A DNA stretch of 64,000 nt. Source: Idiomarina sp. A28L (GTDB taxonomy: Bacteria > Pseudomonadota > Gammaproteobacteria > Enterobacterales > Alteromonadaceae). Shown in pieces: positions 1 through 9,771 of this stretch. Position 1 is the first letter of the stretch, and each line of letters starts with the position of its first letter. Location of the stretch: the NCBI RefSeq assembly GCF_000218785.1, contig NZ_AFPO01000007.1, positions 62,001-126,000 on the forward strand, written 5' to 3'. Both the position numbers and the translations under genes were made by a program. A model generated the notes under the pieces. That model worked only from the letters and a program-made list of their open reading frames with translations. It searched no databases and had not been told where the DNA came from.

Positions 1-286
1 TATCGTAGTTCACTTCAAGAACTAAAATTTCGCTATCAGGGTTCGCTAGGAAATAATCATTTAAGCGATCTTGTTGGCGAGCGCAGGTTGGACACCATTC
101 TGCCCATACATCCACAAGTATTATTTTATTATCAGCTTGAGCCGCTCTAAATACTGATTCAGTAAATGGCTGTTTTTGCTGCTCTAACGCCGTATTTTCT
201 GCAGCTAGGCTTAATGGTGAAGCTAACATTAATAAAGTTGTGCTAGTGATAACCAGCATTTTTTTTAGGCATGAAAGAATTTTCAT
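1..286 (-). CDS. Exported thioredoxin-like protein (3' end outside window)
   Basis: This leftward gene is cut by the window edge after about 95 codons. The ATG at 286 follows an AGGAG ribosome site with 7 nt spacing. Residues 1-29 form a signal peptide (Lys residues, hydrophobic core, AxA-type end near SLAA). The mature part has the thioredoxin-fold signature WAEWCPTC, with redox cysteines C65 and C68, preceded by the beta strand IILVDV. The family includes periplasmic thiol-disulfide proteins and DsbD C-terminal-like domains; the exact partner is unknown. It lies downstream of the AraC and GGDEF genes on the same strand and may share their transcript. The missing C-terminus prevents finer assignment. 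Confidence 0.85.
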   Translation of the reverse strand, partial: MKILSCLKKMLVITSTTLLMLASPLSLAAENTALEQQKQPFTESVFRAAQADNKIILVDVWAEWCPTCARQQDRLNDYFLANPDSEILVLEVNYD

Positions 287-367
287 AAACCAACTCCTTT
301 TATTGTTGAGTTGGTATTATTTTATGCCTTGGATAGGATTTCTTAGTGCTCTAAAACACCGATAAGA

Positions 368-1303
368 TCAACTGAAATGCCGGATTTCGTGATGCTCCCG
401 AAAATCACCAGGAGACATGCCAGAAAATTGTTTGAAAAAACGAATAAATGCGGTGGCAGATTGGTATCCAATCTTCTCTGCAATTACCTCTAACGGTAGT
501 ACAGTTTGCAAAAGTAGTTCACGCGCTTTTTGTAAACGTAATTCACCCACAAGATGCTTGGGAGCTAAACCCGTTATCTGGCGACAACGATCAGCAAACG
601 CACTTTTTGATAAAAAACTAAGCTTCGCTAAATCTTCAACTGTCCATGGGTATTCTGGCTTATTCATCACATCAATAACAATTGTACGCAACTTTTCATC
701 ACAAATGGCCGCGAGTAATCCAGAGCTACTGACGTTGTCTTGCAGTGCTTGACGTAAAAAATACAGCACTAAAACATCACTTAATCGGCTTACCGCAACA
801 TCAGAACCAACACGCTGATTCTGGCTTTCGCTCATAATAAGTTGAATAAGCTGGTTTAAATCACCTGACTGCGCCTCTTGAGGAATGTGAACCACCTCGG
901 GTAGCGATGAAAAAATTGTTTTGGTAAGTATTGATTGCACCTGAATATCGTAACAAACGAGGCCACCACTAACGTGATTGGGCTCACAATATTCGCCACC
1001 TATAGCTTTTCCAACATGCTCATTTTTAATGGGTTCCGCAGCAAACCAATGCCTTCGTGTAGCGGTAAACAAAACAACATCGCCAGCATTTAACACCAAT
1101 TGATCATCTAAATTATCTGGGAAAGCTAACCAGCATGAACCTGCAGTGACAATATGTACACTTGGCCCAGTTGTTTCCTCATGCACTAAACGCCAGGAAC
1201 CGCAAAGGCCCGATTCAAAAATAAGATGCGAATGAAAAGCGAGTTGCCCCAATAATGAATTTAGTGTTGCTTCATCGTTATCTAGTTTTTTTTGCTTCAC
1301 CAT
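368..1303 (-). CDS. AraC-family transcriptional regulator with cupin sensor domain
   Basis: A 311-residue regulator. The N-terminal ~190 residues look like an AraC-type cupin sensor: a beta-rich stretch with LNAGDVVLF and later RRHW. The last ~100 residues are a double helix-turn-helix of AraC type (WTVEDLAKLSFLSKSAFADRCRQ, then LEVIAEKIGYQSATAFIRFFK), ending with the usual FSGMSPGDFR. It starts 12 bp after the GGDEF gene, so the two are probably cotranscribed. A GAGGG sequence lies almost against the ATG, so translation may really begin at the next codon, GTG (1300). Its effector and targets are unknown; a role in controlling the adjacent thioredoxin-like gene is only inference. Confidence 0.88.
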   Translation of the reverse strand: MVKQKKLDNDEATLNSLLGQLAFHSHLIFESGLCGSWRLVHEETTGPSVHIVTAGSCWLAFPDNLDDQLVLNAGDVVLFTATRRHWFAAEPIKNEHVGKAIGGEYCEPNHVSGGLVCYDIQVQSILTKTIFSSLPEVVHIPQEAQSGDLNQLIQLIMSESQNQRVGSDVAVSRLSDVLVLYFLRQALQDNVSSSGLLAAICDEKLRTIVIDVMNKPEYPWTVEDLAKLSFLSKSAFADRCRQITGLAPKHLVGELRLQKARELLLQTVLPLEVIAEKIGYQSATAFIRFFKQFSGMSPGDFREHHEIRHFS

Positions 1304-1315
1304 ACCCTCGATAAA

Positions 1316-3118
1316 TTATTCGCTCGCAAACTTTGCACGCTTTGCCGAATACATAGCTTCATCGGCTTCTCTTAATAATTGATTAATATGCGTTGCTTTA
1401 TCGGTTGTGTAATAGCCGATACTTACATCAATGGAAACGCTTTTCCCATTTGGCAAAATAATAGGTGCCCGAATAGCTTCGCGTAATCGATTACTAAATG
1501 CGGCTTCATCTATTTCTGCCTTATAGTTTTCGGCAACGATTATAAACTCATCGCCACCAAAGCGAGCGCACACCTCGTTTCCTCGAGCGTGAGAACGAAT
1601 ACGTTCAGCAGTTTGTTTCAAAACAAAATCGCCAACCTCATGGCCATGCTCATCATTTATCGGTTTGAACTCATCTAAATCGAGCATCAGCATCGTAATA
1701 CTAGAATTGTTCCGCCGGCTTCGCTGCAGCGCCTCTTCTAATTTTTGATTCAAACCGTTTCTATTCAACAGCCCGGTGAGCATATCGGTAGTAGCCATAA
1801 TACCAAGCTCGGCGGTGCGTGCGGCTACTTTCGCCTCAAGTAAAGCTTCTTGCCGCTGCATAGCATTCAGCATTGCGGCTTGTGCCCGCTCTTTTTGCCG
1901 CTTTAACTTGTTAAATCGAGCCGCTAGCGCAATCGAAAGCAACAGCATCTCAAACGCAGAGCCAATTTGAATGCCATACAAAGTGAAGAAATTAGAGGGC
2001 ACTAAACCTAAATTACGTAAAGCAAATAAGGTAACACCCGTTAAGAATATTCCCCACGCAATAACGAACAAACGAGCACCCGGCACGCCTTTAACTGCAC
2101 AATAAACACTGCAACTAACAATTAATAACGCTGTAATAAGACCATTAATATCCATCACATATAGCGCCAGTGGGCGGGGGAACAGCCAGGCTCCAACAAC
2201 CGCAATAGGCACTAAACACAACCAAGCATTAAGTGCTTTATTCCATTTGGGGCTATGTATTTTCGTTTCTAAGAAATTTCGAGCAAACCAAGTGCCAAAG
2301 AATGCCGATAACGTAAAACCAAATATCATGATGCGGTTGCCATCGAACCCTAATTGCCCCCAGAACAGCATAGTGCCAAGCCCGTTCATAGTAACAATGC
2401 CAATACTAAACGAGCCCACAAATAATGCGTAAAGTAGGAACACTTTCTCTCTTAAGCCTATGGATAACAATAAATTATAGAGGCCAAGACCCAGCAGCAT
2501 ACCAAGATATACAGAAAGCCAAAAATTGCGGTAATCGTTTGCTGGAAAAAAGCTTTCTGGCGCTACCAAGTTAACATCAAGCGCAATACTGCCTTCGCTA
2601 TCAATTAAGGCGAAAACTTGAATTCGTTCATTGGGCGCCAATTCAATCGGAAAAATAGGTTGGCGATTCGCCAACACCCGTTCATTGGCCGGCAACACAT
2701 TGCCGCTGCGCATGATTTCAATATCATTCCCGCGTAAAACAAATACGGTTACTTGATCTAGAAACGCATACTCAAACTCAAGTAAACGCTGCTGCTTAGT
2801 GTTGGTTTGATTATAGATTTGGGTATGCAGCCAGATTCGATCTTGGGTGTAGCCAAAGTGCAAATCAGAACGGTTTGCTACCGGAGAAAACTCAGCAAGC
2901 CGCTCTTGAATATCAAAGAAGTTGAAGCTTTTAGTTGAATCGCGGAAAAACGATAAATGCTGCTCGAGCGGAGCACTTTCTAATCGTTCACCATTGATTT
3001 GCTCGGGGGCCTCGGAAGCAATAACGAAATAGTGTGGCTCGGCTGCTGCTGCAAAGTTGATGCAAGTGAAAATAGTAACAGCAAAAACATAACGAACGAT
3101 CAATGCAACGCGGTACAT
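1316..3118 (-). CDS. 7TM-DISM sensor diguanylate cyclase (GGDEF)
   Basis: A 600-residue membrane signalling protein. A signal peptide is followed by a periplasmic 7TMR-DISMED2-like domain (about residues 30-185), seven hydrophobic helices (about 195-400), a short coiled coil (about 405-440) and a GGDEF domain. The active-site motif is intact (RFGGDEF, GGDEF at 521-525), so synthesis of c-di-GMP from two GTP is expected. The residues at the inhibitory I-site position read RGNE rather than RxxD, so product inhibition by the usual route is unlikely. DISMED2 domains are thought to bind carbohydrates or similar small ligands; the ligand here is unknown. It is the first gene of a likely operon with the AraC regulator. 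Confidence 0.92.
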   Translation of the reverse strand: MYRVALIVRYVFAVTIFTCINFAAAAEPHYFVIASEAPEQINGERLESAPLEQHLSFFRDSTKSFNFFDIQERLAEFSPVANRSDLHFGYTQDRIWLHTQIYNQTNTKQQRLLEFEYAFLDQVTVFVLRGNDIEIMRSGNVLPANERVLANRQPIFPIELAPNERIQVFALIDSEGSIALDVNLVAPESFFPANDYRNFWLSVYLGMLLGLGLYNLLLSIGLREKVFLLYALFVGSFSIGIVTMNGLGTMLFWGQLGFDGNRIMIFGFTLSAFFGTWFARNFLETKIHSPKWNKALNAWLCLVPIAVVGAWLFPRPLALYVMDINGLITALLIVSCSVYCAVKGVPGARLFVIAWGIFLTGVTLFALRNLGLVPSNFFTLYGIQIGSAFEMLLLSIALAARFNKLKRQKERAQAAMLNAMQRQEALLEAKVAARTAELGIMATTDMLTGLLNRNGLNQKLEEALQRSRRNNSSITMLMLDLDEFKPINDEHGHEVGDFVLKQTAERIRSHARGNEVCARFGGDEFIIVAENYKAEIDEAAFSNRLREAIRAPIILPNGKSVSIDVSIGYYTTDKATHINQLLREADEAMYSAKRAKFASE

Positions 3119-3302
3119 TCAAGCCCCCATTTCAAACTTCCCGAATGCAACCTCAAAAAGCACGATCACATTTTGTTGTTATTCATCTGAATTTAACAAG
3201 TTTTTAAGCTGATCGCCAAGAACTTAGGAAAAAATGCCCATAGCTTGCCGAAACCTATAGGCTAACGCATACTCAAGATTATTCATCTAGAGGGTACTCA
3301 CC

Positions 3303-4139
3303 ATGAAAATTTCATTTGTTACCGGCATGTTATTGGCTATTGCCAGCTTTTCAGCACAAGCCAATTTACCTTGTAAAGAAACACGCACCATTCAGATGCA
3401 GTTAAACGCCGAATCGTTAGATATGTTAGAAGTAGCAATAGGTGCTGGTAAACTCGATATCACCGGCCACGATGAAAAGGCTGCTCAGCTTGAGATTCGC
3501 ATGTGTGCCTCTTCACAAGAGCGCCTTGATAGAATGGCCGCGAACCATTCGCAGCGCGGAAATACAGCAGCTTTAAATTTAGAAACGGGTGGTGATAGTA
3601 ATTCTTTTCGCGCTGGGTTATTTCGCAGTGCTAATTATGGCTATTTTAAAGTAACAGGATCTATTCCTGAACATTGGGGTATAGCACTAACATTAGGTTC
3701 AGGAAGTGCTGAACTGGAAAAAATAGCCCTACTTCGAGCAACTGTTGGCAGTGGCTCATTAACTGCAGAGCATATTGACGGTCATTCAATGGTGAGCATC
3801 GGAAGTGGTTCTATTGAGCTAGAACATACTCACAACATCGAAATTGGTACTGTTGGTTCGGGTAATTTTGCAGCTGAGGGAGTTCGAGGCTCAGTAACCA
3901 TAGGCAGCATCGGTTCAGGTTCAGTTGAACTTGATAAAGTATCGGGTGGCGTAAGCGTAAACAGCATTGGCTCGGGTAGCCTTGATATTGACGGTGCGGG
4001 CAACGATGTTGGGATCGGCAGTTTAGGCTCCGGCAGCATTGTAGTGCGCAATGTGGATGGCAATGTGGTTGTTCGGGCTAAGGGGTCTGGCTCCGTGCGC
4101 ACTCACAATGTTAGCGGTAATGTTAGCGTTCGCGATTAA
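3303..4139 (+). CDS. Exported protein with eight GSGS beta-repeat units (DUF2807/GIN-like)
   Basis: A 278-residue protein with a cleavable signal peptide (residues 1-20, SAQA end). After an N-terminal region with two cysteines (C24, C68), residues 131-278 consist of eight tandem 17-19 residue units, each starting with (I/L/V/K)GSG(S/N) followed by alternating hydrophobic residues. This suggests a right-handed beta-helix or solenoid like the head domain of GIN/DUF2807 (adhesin-head-like) proteins. The ATG follows a GAGGGTACTCACC context. The product is probably periplasmic or surface exposed. No catalytic residues can be recognised. The repetitive GSG codons produce a long open frame on the other strand, which I regard as an artefact. 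Confidence 0.75.
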   Translation: MKISFVTGMLLAIASFSAQANLPCKETRTIQMQLNAESLDMLEVAIGAGKLDITGHDEKAAQLEIRMCASSQERLDRMAANHSQRGNTAALNLETGGDSNSFRAGLFRSANYGYFKVTGSIPEHWGIALTLGSGSAELEKIALLRATVGSGSLTAEHIDGHSMVSIGSGSIELEHTHNIEIGTVGSGNFAAEGVRGSVTIGSIGSGSVELDKVSGGVSVNSIGSGSLDIDGAGNDVGIGSLGSGSIVVRNVDGNVVVRAKGSGSVRTHNVSGNVSVRD

Positions 4140-4215
4140 GTTACCAGCGGCTCAGCCGATACTCACTAACTACCACCATAACTTTTCATATAAAAGTAAA
4201 CTTTAGGAGTATCGC

Positions 4216-6138
4216 TTGCGCCATTTCCCAGTAGCACTACCGGCAACATTCATAGCCGCTTGTTTTGCGTTATCGGGTTGTTCACCTGCTGAACAATCCG
4301 CAACAGAGCCTACCTCTACGGCAACTCAAGCCAGCTTCGAAGCAGATAATCATTGGCGAGTAGAAACGCCCACAATTGATGAACACAGTTTTGCAAACAG
4401 CAATCAAGTGCGCACACCGCATTTACATCTTAGCTTGGCTGTTGATTTTAATGCGAAAGTGCTTTCTGGTTATGTGGAGTTTGAACTGGAATACTTAGAA
4501 GCAAATACCGATACCCTAATTTTAGATACCGAAATGCTCACCATTGCGCGTACTGAAGCCTATACCAACGGCGAATGGGCGCATACCGAGTTCAACCTTG
4601 GCGAACGCGATGTAATTCTTGGCACGCCACTTTCAGTAAGCTTACCGCCCGGTGCCGAAAAAGTTCGCGTGCATTATTCTTCTTCCCCAGAAGCCACCGG
4701 CCTTGATTGGGTTGCACCGGAAGGTACTGCAGGTGGTAAACATCCGTTTTTGTATAGCCAATCACAACCCCATTACGCTCGTACTTGGATTCCGATTCAA
4801 GATACACCAACTGAGCGCTTAACCTTTTCTGCCGAACTCAGAACACCCCCTGAACTCATTGGCTTAATGGGTGCAAATAACCCGCCGAATCCAGAACGAA
4901 CTGGGGTTTACCAATTCGAAAGCCGGCAGAAAATACCTTCATATTTGATGGCTATTGCCGTGGGTGATTTGGCATTTCATGCGTTGAACGAACGCATGGC
5001 GATTTACGCCGAGCCCTCGGTGTTGGAATCTGCGGTTGCAGAGTTTGGTTACACTACCGATATGATGAACGTAACCGAAGAGCTATTCGGCCCGTTCGCG
5101 TGGGATCGGTATGACCAATTGGTATTACCGCCAAGCTTTCCGTTTGGTGGCATGGAAAATCCGCAACTCGCCTTTTTAACACCAACGGTGATCGCAGGTG
5201 ATCAGAGTTTAGTGAGCTTGATTGCTCACGAGCTGGCGCATTCATGGTCAGGAAACTTGGTAACCAACGCTACCTGGCGTGATTTGTGGCTCAACGAAGG
5301 TTTCACCTCTTACGTTGAAAACCGCATTATGGAAGCCGTGTATGGTAAAGAGCGCGCGTTAATGGAACGTATGCTTGATGCACAATCACTTGATGCTGCT
5401 TTACCTAGCCTATCTGAGCGCCAGCAAGTTCTGCATATTGAACTTGCGCAACGGGATCCTGATTCTAGTTTCACTGCGGTGCCTTACACCAAAGCACAAC
5501 AATTTTTATTCTTTTTAGAAGATCGTTTTGGCCGTGATACCTTTGATGCCTTTGTTCGTCAATACTTTGCAGATTTCGCCTTTCAAAGTTTAACTACTGA
5601 ACAGTTTCAAGATTATATGGAACGTGAGTTAGTACTACCAAACCCCGGCCGGGTTTCACGTGAAGAAATTATGCAATGGTTATACGCACCCGGATTACCA
5701 AATAATTCACCGCGCCCACAAGTTGCTGCTTTTCAACGTGTAGCGGAAGCCCAAGAGCGCTGGTTTGCTGGCGAAACTATAGATATAAGTGCTTGGAGTA
5801 TTCACGAACGTTTATATTTCTTAAGTAACTTGCCTGAAGATGTAAGCCAAAATCAGCTAGCCCGCATGGACCGCGAGTTTAATCTTACCCATACCAAGAA
5901 TAATTCGGTTCTTTCAAATTGGTTGGTAATCGCCATTCAACATGATTATCAGCCCGCAATGCCAAGAGTTGAAGAAATGCTCATTAGCATGGGGCGTTTA
6001 GCTTATATACTCTCTGTTTATCGAGCGCTTGCAGCCACACCTGAAGGGTTAGAGCAAGCTCGGCTGATTTATGCAAAAGCGAAGCCGAGCTACCACGTAC
6101 TTACTCGCGATCAAGTAGAAGATGTGCTGGGCTTGTAA
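4216..6138 (+). CDS. M1-family zinc aminopeptidase lipoprotein
   Basis: A 640-residue gluzincin metallopeptidase. The start is TTG at 4216, with AGGAG 6 nt upstream; no better ATG exists. A lipoprotein signal ends in LSGC with C22 as the lipidated residue. The zinc site is complete: HELAH at 338-342 and E361 in NEGF, 18 residues later. The substrate-binding GGMEN motif is present (FPFGGMENPQ). The C-terminal region resembles the leukotriene A4 hydrolase-type helical domain. The likely role is removing N-terminal amino acids from peptides at the cell envelope. It follows the GSGS-repeat gene by 76 bp on the same strand, but a functional link is not evident. Confidence 0.93.
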   Translation: MRHFPVALPATFIAACFALSGCSPAEQSATEPTSTATQASFEADNHWRVETPTIDEHSFANSNQVRTPHLHLSLAVDFNAKVLSGYVEFELEYLEANTDTLILDTEMLTIARTEAYTNGEWAHTEFNLGERDVILGTPLSVSLPPGAEKVRVHYSSSPEATGLDWVAPEGTAGGKHPFLYSQSQPHYARTWIPIQDTPTERLTFSAELRTPPELIGLMGANNPPNPERTGVYQFESRQKIPSYLMAIAVGDLAFHALNERMAIYAEPSVLESAVAEFGYTTDMMNVTEELFGPFAWDRYDQLVLPPSFPFGGMENPQLAFLTPTVIAGDQSLVSLIAHELAHSWSGNLVTNATWRDLWLNEGFTSYVENRIMEAVYGKERALMERMLDAQSLDAALPSLSERQQVLHIELAQRDPDSSFTAVPYTKAQQFLFFLEDRFGRDTFDAFVRQYFADFAFQSLTTEQFQDYMERELVLPNPGRVSREEIMQWLYAPGLPNNSPRPQVAAFQRVAEAQERWFAGETIDISAWSIHERLYFLSNLPEDVSQNQLARMDREFNLTHTKNNSVLSNWLVIAIQHDYQPAMPRVEEMLISMGRLAYILSVYRALAATPEGLEQARLIYAKAKPSYHVLTRDQVEDVLGL

Positions 6139-6193
6139 TAAAAAGAGCGTGTAAGGTACCGTTTTTTTAAAGTGCCGCCACAGGAAATAGCAT

Positions 6194-7390
6194 TTAACCT
6201 TCCATGGCGGCAAACATTGATTGCACTTGATAACTAGAATTGTGAAAATCACTTATTCTCGCAGCTTCATTAGCCACGGTGTTTTTCATTGAAAAATCAT
6301 ATTCAAACTGCTCAACCTCTTTGAGCAAATCTCCGAGCGCTCCCTGATAGCGCAAAATAGCTTTACGAATCTGGTCCGATATATTCAATAAATCCAGAAA
6401 ATCTTCTTTATCTACACCCAACAGAATATCGCAACCAGAGAGTAAGCCGGTGAGAAAGGCTTTGTTTCTTAGCGATTTATCCATGCTTTCGCTCGCCATT
6501 TCCGCACACATAAAAGCTCTAGTTAGCACTATACGCGCCTGCGCGGCCTCGGTGTGGCGCAACGAGGTGATTAACAAAACCCATTTTCGCAACGGCTCAA
6601 TGCCGATCATTACAATTACTTCTTTCACCGATTCAATTTTTCGGCGCGAACCATAATAGGGGCTATTCACGATTCGCAATAGGTTCACCACCAAAACGGG
6701 ATCTGAGCTCAGCGCCTCGGTTACTTCATCGATTTCTGGCTCATCACAAAACAACTTATCAATCAGCATAGTAAATTCAACCGCACCCGGCGGTACCTTA
6801 GTGCCCTCTATAATTTGTGGCCGGGCTAAATAAAATCCCTGAAATAAATCAAAGCCAAGATTTCGATAGGCATCATAGGTGTATTTATCTTCAACCCGCT
6901 CCGCTAACCAAAGTACATCAAGATGGCTGAATTTTTTAAAGAGCTTTGTGGCCTCTGAGAAAGTAGTTTGCTCAATATCAACCTTGATCATGCATGCTAA
7001 CTCAAGCAGCGGCTCCCACTCAGGTTGAAATTCAAAATCATCAAGTGCAAACCGAAATCCCTCATTCACCCATGCACGAACCGCCCGAATAATTTCAGGT
7101 GTGGGAGTAATACGTTCTACCAATTCAATAATAACGAATTCAGGGTCTATCGGAAGGAAGGCTTTAGAAAGTAGGAATTCAGCAGAAACATTAATACAAA
7201 CGGGTTGCTTGAAGTGCTCTACATACTCAGCGATACCGGTACATAAGTTATAAACAAGCTCCGTAGTTGCAGCTTCATCGCCGATATCAAGCGCAGTGAA
7301 GCCTTTATCGCTGCGATAGAGCAATTCGTGCGCATAAATCTCTTTGTTTCGCCCATAAATCGGCTGGGAGGCAAACAGTTGCTCAGCCAT
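6194..7390 (-). CDS. EAL-HDOD (YuxH-type) signalling protein
   Basis: A 398-residue cytoplasmic protein with an EAL-like domain (about 1-200) followed by an HDOD domain (about 205-390). The EAL motif reads ELL (E22), and several metal- and substrate-site residues remain (INVS, IIELVE, LDDF, IKVD, AERVE, FQGF). The loop after DDF, normally GTGYSS, is replaced by EFQPEWEP, as in proteins of this class generally thought to lack c-di-GMP phosphodiesterase activity. HDOD domains act as output or docking modules; related EAL-HDOD proteins affect motility and biofilm formation. It is a single gene that converges on the upstream peptidase gene. Whether it binds or cleaves c-di-GMP cannot be settled from sequence. 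Confidence 0.9.
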   Translation of the reverse strand: MAEQLFASQPIYGRNKEIYAHELLYRSDKGFTALDIGDEAATTELVYNLCTGIAEYVEHFKQPVCINVSAEFLLSKAFLPIDPEFVIIELVERITPTPEIIRAVRAWVNEGFRFALDDFEFQPEWEPLLELACMIKVDIEQTTFSEATKLFKKFSHLDVLWLAERVEDKYTYDAYRNLGFDLFQGFYLARPQIIEGTKVPPGAVEFTMLIDKLFCDEPEIDEVTEALSSDPVLVVNLLRIVNSPYYGSRRKIESVKEVIVMIGIEPLRKWVLLITSLRHTEAAQARIVLTRAFMCAEMASESMDKSLRNKAFLTGLLSGCDILLGVDKEDFLDLLNISDQIRKAILRYQGALGDLLKEVEQFEYDFSMKNTVANEAARISDFHNSSYQVQSMFAAMEG

Positions 7391-7602
7391 AAATATCCTT
7401 TTTTATCTGTTGTATTTAACAGAGAATGCACCGCAAAACATGCGCGTAATTCGGAATCATTCCACTGTTACAAAGATCGTTTTAAATCAATGCAATACGA
7501 TGATGCTAACAACATAGCCTAATTTTTGTTCGTAATATAGCCACCTACTCAAATTTTCGTGAACTTAGAACACTAAAGGCCTATAGGTTCGCTTACAAAA
7601 AC

Positions 7603-9771
7603 CTATCGCCGCCAGTTATGGAAACGCTCTAACCAACGCAAAGCGCCTGCTGGAGCGTTAGCTCGCCGCCAATTTCCGGCTACATATTTGTTCGCCTCGT
7701 TCATGGTTGGATAAATATGAATCGTACCTAGAATTTTATTCAAGCCGATCTTGTATTTCATCGCTAAAACAAACTCGGCAATCAAATCACCAGCCCTCGG
7801 GCCCGCAATAGTTACTCCAAGAATGGTATCTTTTCCGGGTTTAGTAAGCACTTTTACAAAACCATACGCTTGGTTATCGGCAATAGCACGATCCAGATCA
7901 TCAATGCCATAACGCGTTACTTCATAATCTACACCGGCTGCGCGCGCCATTTCCTCATTCATACCAACCGTAGCAATTTCCGGCTGCGTGAAGGTAGCCC
8001 ATGGAATAACTCGATAATCAGCTTTAAATTTTTTCAGCGGCGCAAACAACGCGTTTACGCTGGCATACCAAGCTTGATGCGATGCCGTATGAGTAAACTG
8101 ATAAGGCCCGGTTACATCGCCTGCCGCATATATCGTGGGCACACTCGTTTGCATAAATTCATTACTGGGCAATATATGCGTGGTTTCGATGCCTAGCTCT
8201 TCGAGGCCAAAGCCTTTCAGGTTTGCTTGCCGGCCAACCGCCACAAGAACGGAATCAAATGCTACCTCATCATGGCCCACCACCTTGCCATTGGTATCCA
8301 ATATTTCAAGTTGAGCAATGCCTTCAGATTGATTACCTGTGAAACCAATTACCCGATGCTGCAAGCGCAGATCAATGCCTTCAGCTTGCATGTGCTCAGC
8401 AAGCAATTCCGAAACTTCGGTATCCTCTTTACCCAACAAACGCTCGGCCATTTCTACTTGTATTACCGCACTTCCAAGTTGTTGGAATGCTTGTGCTAAC
8501 TCGCAACCAATGGGCCCGCCACCCATTACCAACAAACGTTTTGGTAGTTTTTTGAGATCCCAGAGCGAATCGCTAGTTAACAGGTGCACTTGATCAATAC
8601 CTGGTATCTTCGGCACCAACGGTTTACCACCCGTGGCTACAATAATGGCTTTCGTAGTTAGTTTTTGTTTTCCTGCTGCAGTTTCAATTTCCACTTCCCA
8701 TGGCGAAACAATGCGGGCATAGCCAGAAACCACATCCACTCCAAGCTCAGTGTAACGTTCAATAGAATCGTGTGGCTCTATAGTTTTAATAACCTGCTGC
8801 ACGTGCGCCATAACCTGCGGGAAATCAACTTCAGTTGCTACCGAAGGTAAGCCCATACCAGCAGTATTTCGCTGCTTAACTTGCCGCGCTACATTAATCA
8901 GTGCCTTTGAAGGTACGCACCCAGTATTAAGGCAATCGCCCCCCATTGCATTTGCTTCCACCAGCGTAACCTTCGCTTTAGTAGCCGCTGCAATATAGGC
9001 GGAAACCAAACCTGCGGAACCGGCACCAATCACCACTAAATTACGATCAAATTGCTTTGGTTTTTGCCAACCTTTCAATGCTCGGCGGCTTTCTAAAAAA
9101 CCCAAAATAGCTTTGGCGATTAGTGGGAACATGCCTAACAAGGTGAAAGAAAGAAGCAACCGTGTAGAAAAGATATCGGCGGTACTCTCAATACTTGCCA
9201 GCTGCGTTCCGGCGTTTACATACACAGCAGTACCGGCAAGCATGCCCACTTGCGATACCCAGTAGAAGGTAAACGCCTTAATTTTAGTGAGCGACATTGC
9301 TAAGTTCACCACAAAAAACGGGAACAACGGCACTAAGCGTAGAGTAAGCAAATAGAATGCGCCGTCTTTGCGAAAGCGTTCATTAAATTTTTGCAGCCGA
9401 TCACCAAATTTGTTCTGTACCCAATCATGCAAGAAAAAGCGCGCGATTAAAAATGCTAGGGTGGCGCCAAGGGTAGAAGCAAAAGATGCTATTAATAGCC
9501 CCCAGCCAAAACCAAATATGGCACCCACGCTGAGCGTCATTATGGTAGCGCCCGGCAACGAAAGCGCTGCTACAGTGATATAGACGGCAAAACAAATAAC
9601 TACAAGCGTGACGAAATTCTGTTCCCGAAAGGCAACCAGCGATTGCTGTTGCTCGCGCAGTTGAGCGAGCGATAGATATTGGCCTAACTCAAGAACATAA
9701 AATGCCCCAATAACACCGGCGATAATAATGAGTAGCACAATCCTTATGAGGATTTTGGCGTTACCGTTCAT
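7603..9771 (-). CDS. VTT/TVP38-TMEM64 membrane domain fused to FAD disulfide oxidoreductase
   Basis: A 722-residue fusion. Residues 1-230 are a multi-helix TVP38/TMEM64 (VTT, DedA-like) membrane domain, including the RLVPLFPFFVVN re-entrant motif. Residues 240-722 are a class I pyridine-nucleotide disulfide oxidoreductase: FAD-binding GAGSAG (249-254), redox pair C280 and C285 in GGDCLNTGCVPSK, and NAD(P)-binding GGGPIG. The C-terminal dyad region reads HIYPTMNEA, with Tyr where lipoamide dehydrogenases have His, as in mercuric-reductase-like members. The natural substrate is unknown; it may be a membrane-tethered thiol or quinone redox enzyme. It overlaps the upstream hydroxylase gene by 4 bp (ATGA), so the two are translationally coupled. 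Confidence 0.9.
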   Translation of the reverse strand: MNGNAKILIRIVLLIIIAGVIGAFYVLELGQYLSLAQLREQQQSLVAFREQNFVTLVVICFAVYITVAALSLPGATIMTLSVGAIFGFGWGLLIASFASTLGATLAFLIARFFLHDWVQNKFGDRLQKFNERFRKDGAFYLLTLRLVPLFPFFVVNLAMSLTKIKAFTFYWVSQVGMLAGTAVYVNAGTQLASIESTADIFSTRLLLSFTLLGMFPLIAKAILGFLESRRALKGWQKPKQFDRNLVVIGAGSAGLVSAYIAAATKAKVTLVEANAMGGDCLNTGCVPSKALINVARQVKQRNTAGMGLPSVATEVDFPQVMAHVQQVIKTIEPHDSIERYTELGVDVVSGYARIVSPWEVEIETAAGKQKLTTKAIIVATGGKPLVPKIPGIDQVHLLTSDSLWDLKKLPKRLLVMGGGPIGCELAQAFQQLGSAVIQVEMAERLLGKEDTEVSELLAEHMQAEGIDLRLQHRVIGFTGNQSEGIAQLEILDTNGKVVGHDEVAFDSVLVAVGRQANLKGFGLEELGIETTHILPSNEFMQTSVPTIYAAGDVTGPYQFTHTASHQAWYASVNALFAPLKKFKADYRVIPWATFTQPEIATVGMNEEMARAAGVDYEVTRYGIDDLDRAIADNQAYGFVKVLTKPGKDTILGVTIAGPRAGDLIAEFVLAMKYKIGLNKILGTIHIYPTMNEANKYVAGNWRRANAPAGALRWLERFHNWRR

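Noticed and set aside
3830-4102. 90-codon open frame opposite the GSGS-repeat gene
   Set aside because: It mirrors the Gly-Ser repeat codons, has low-complexity Pro/Glu/Thr composition, no ribosome site and no recognisable domain.
7870-8196. 108-codon frame opposite the flavoprotein fusion
   Set aside because: Lies wholly within a well-supported gene; composition is random and there is no ribosome site.
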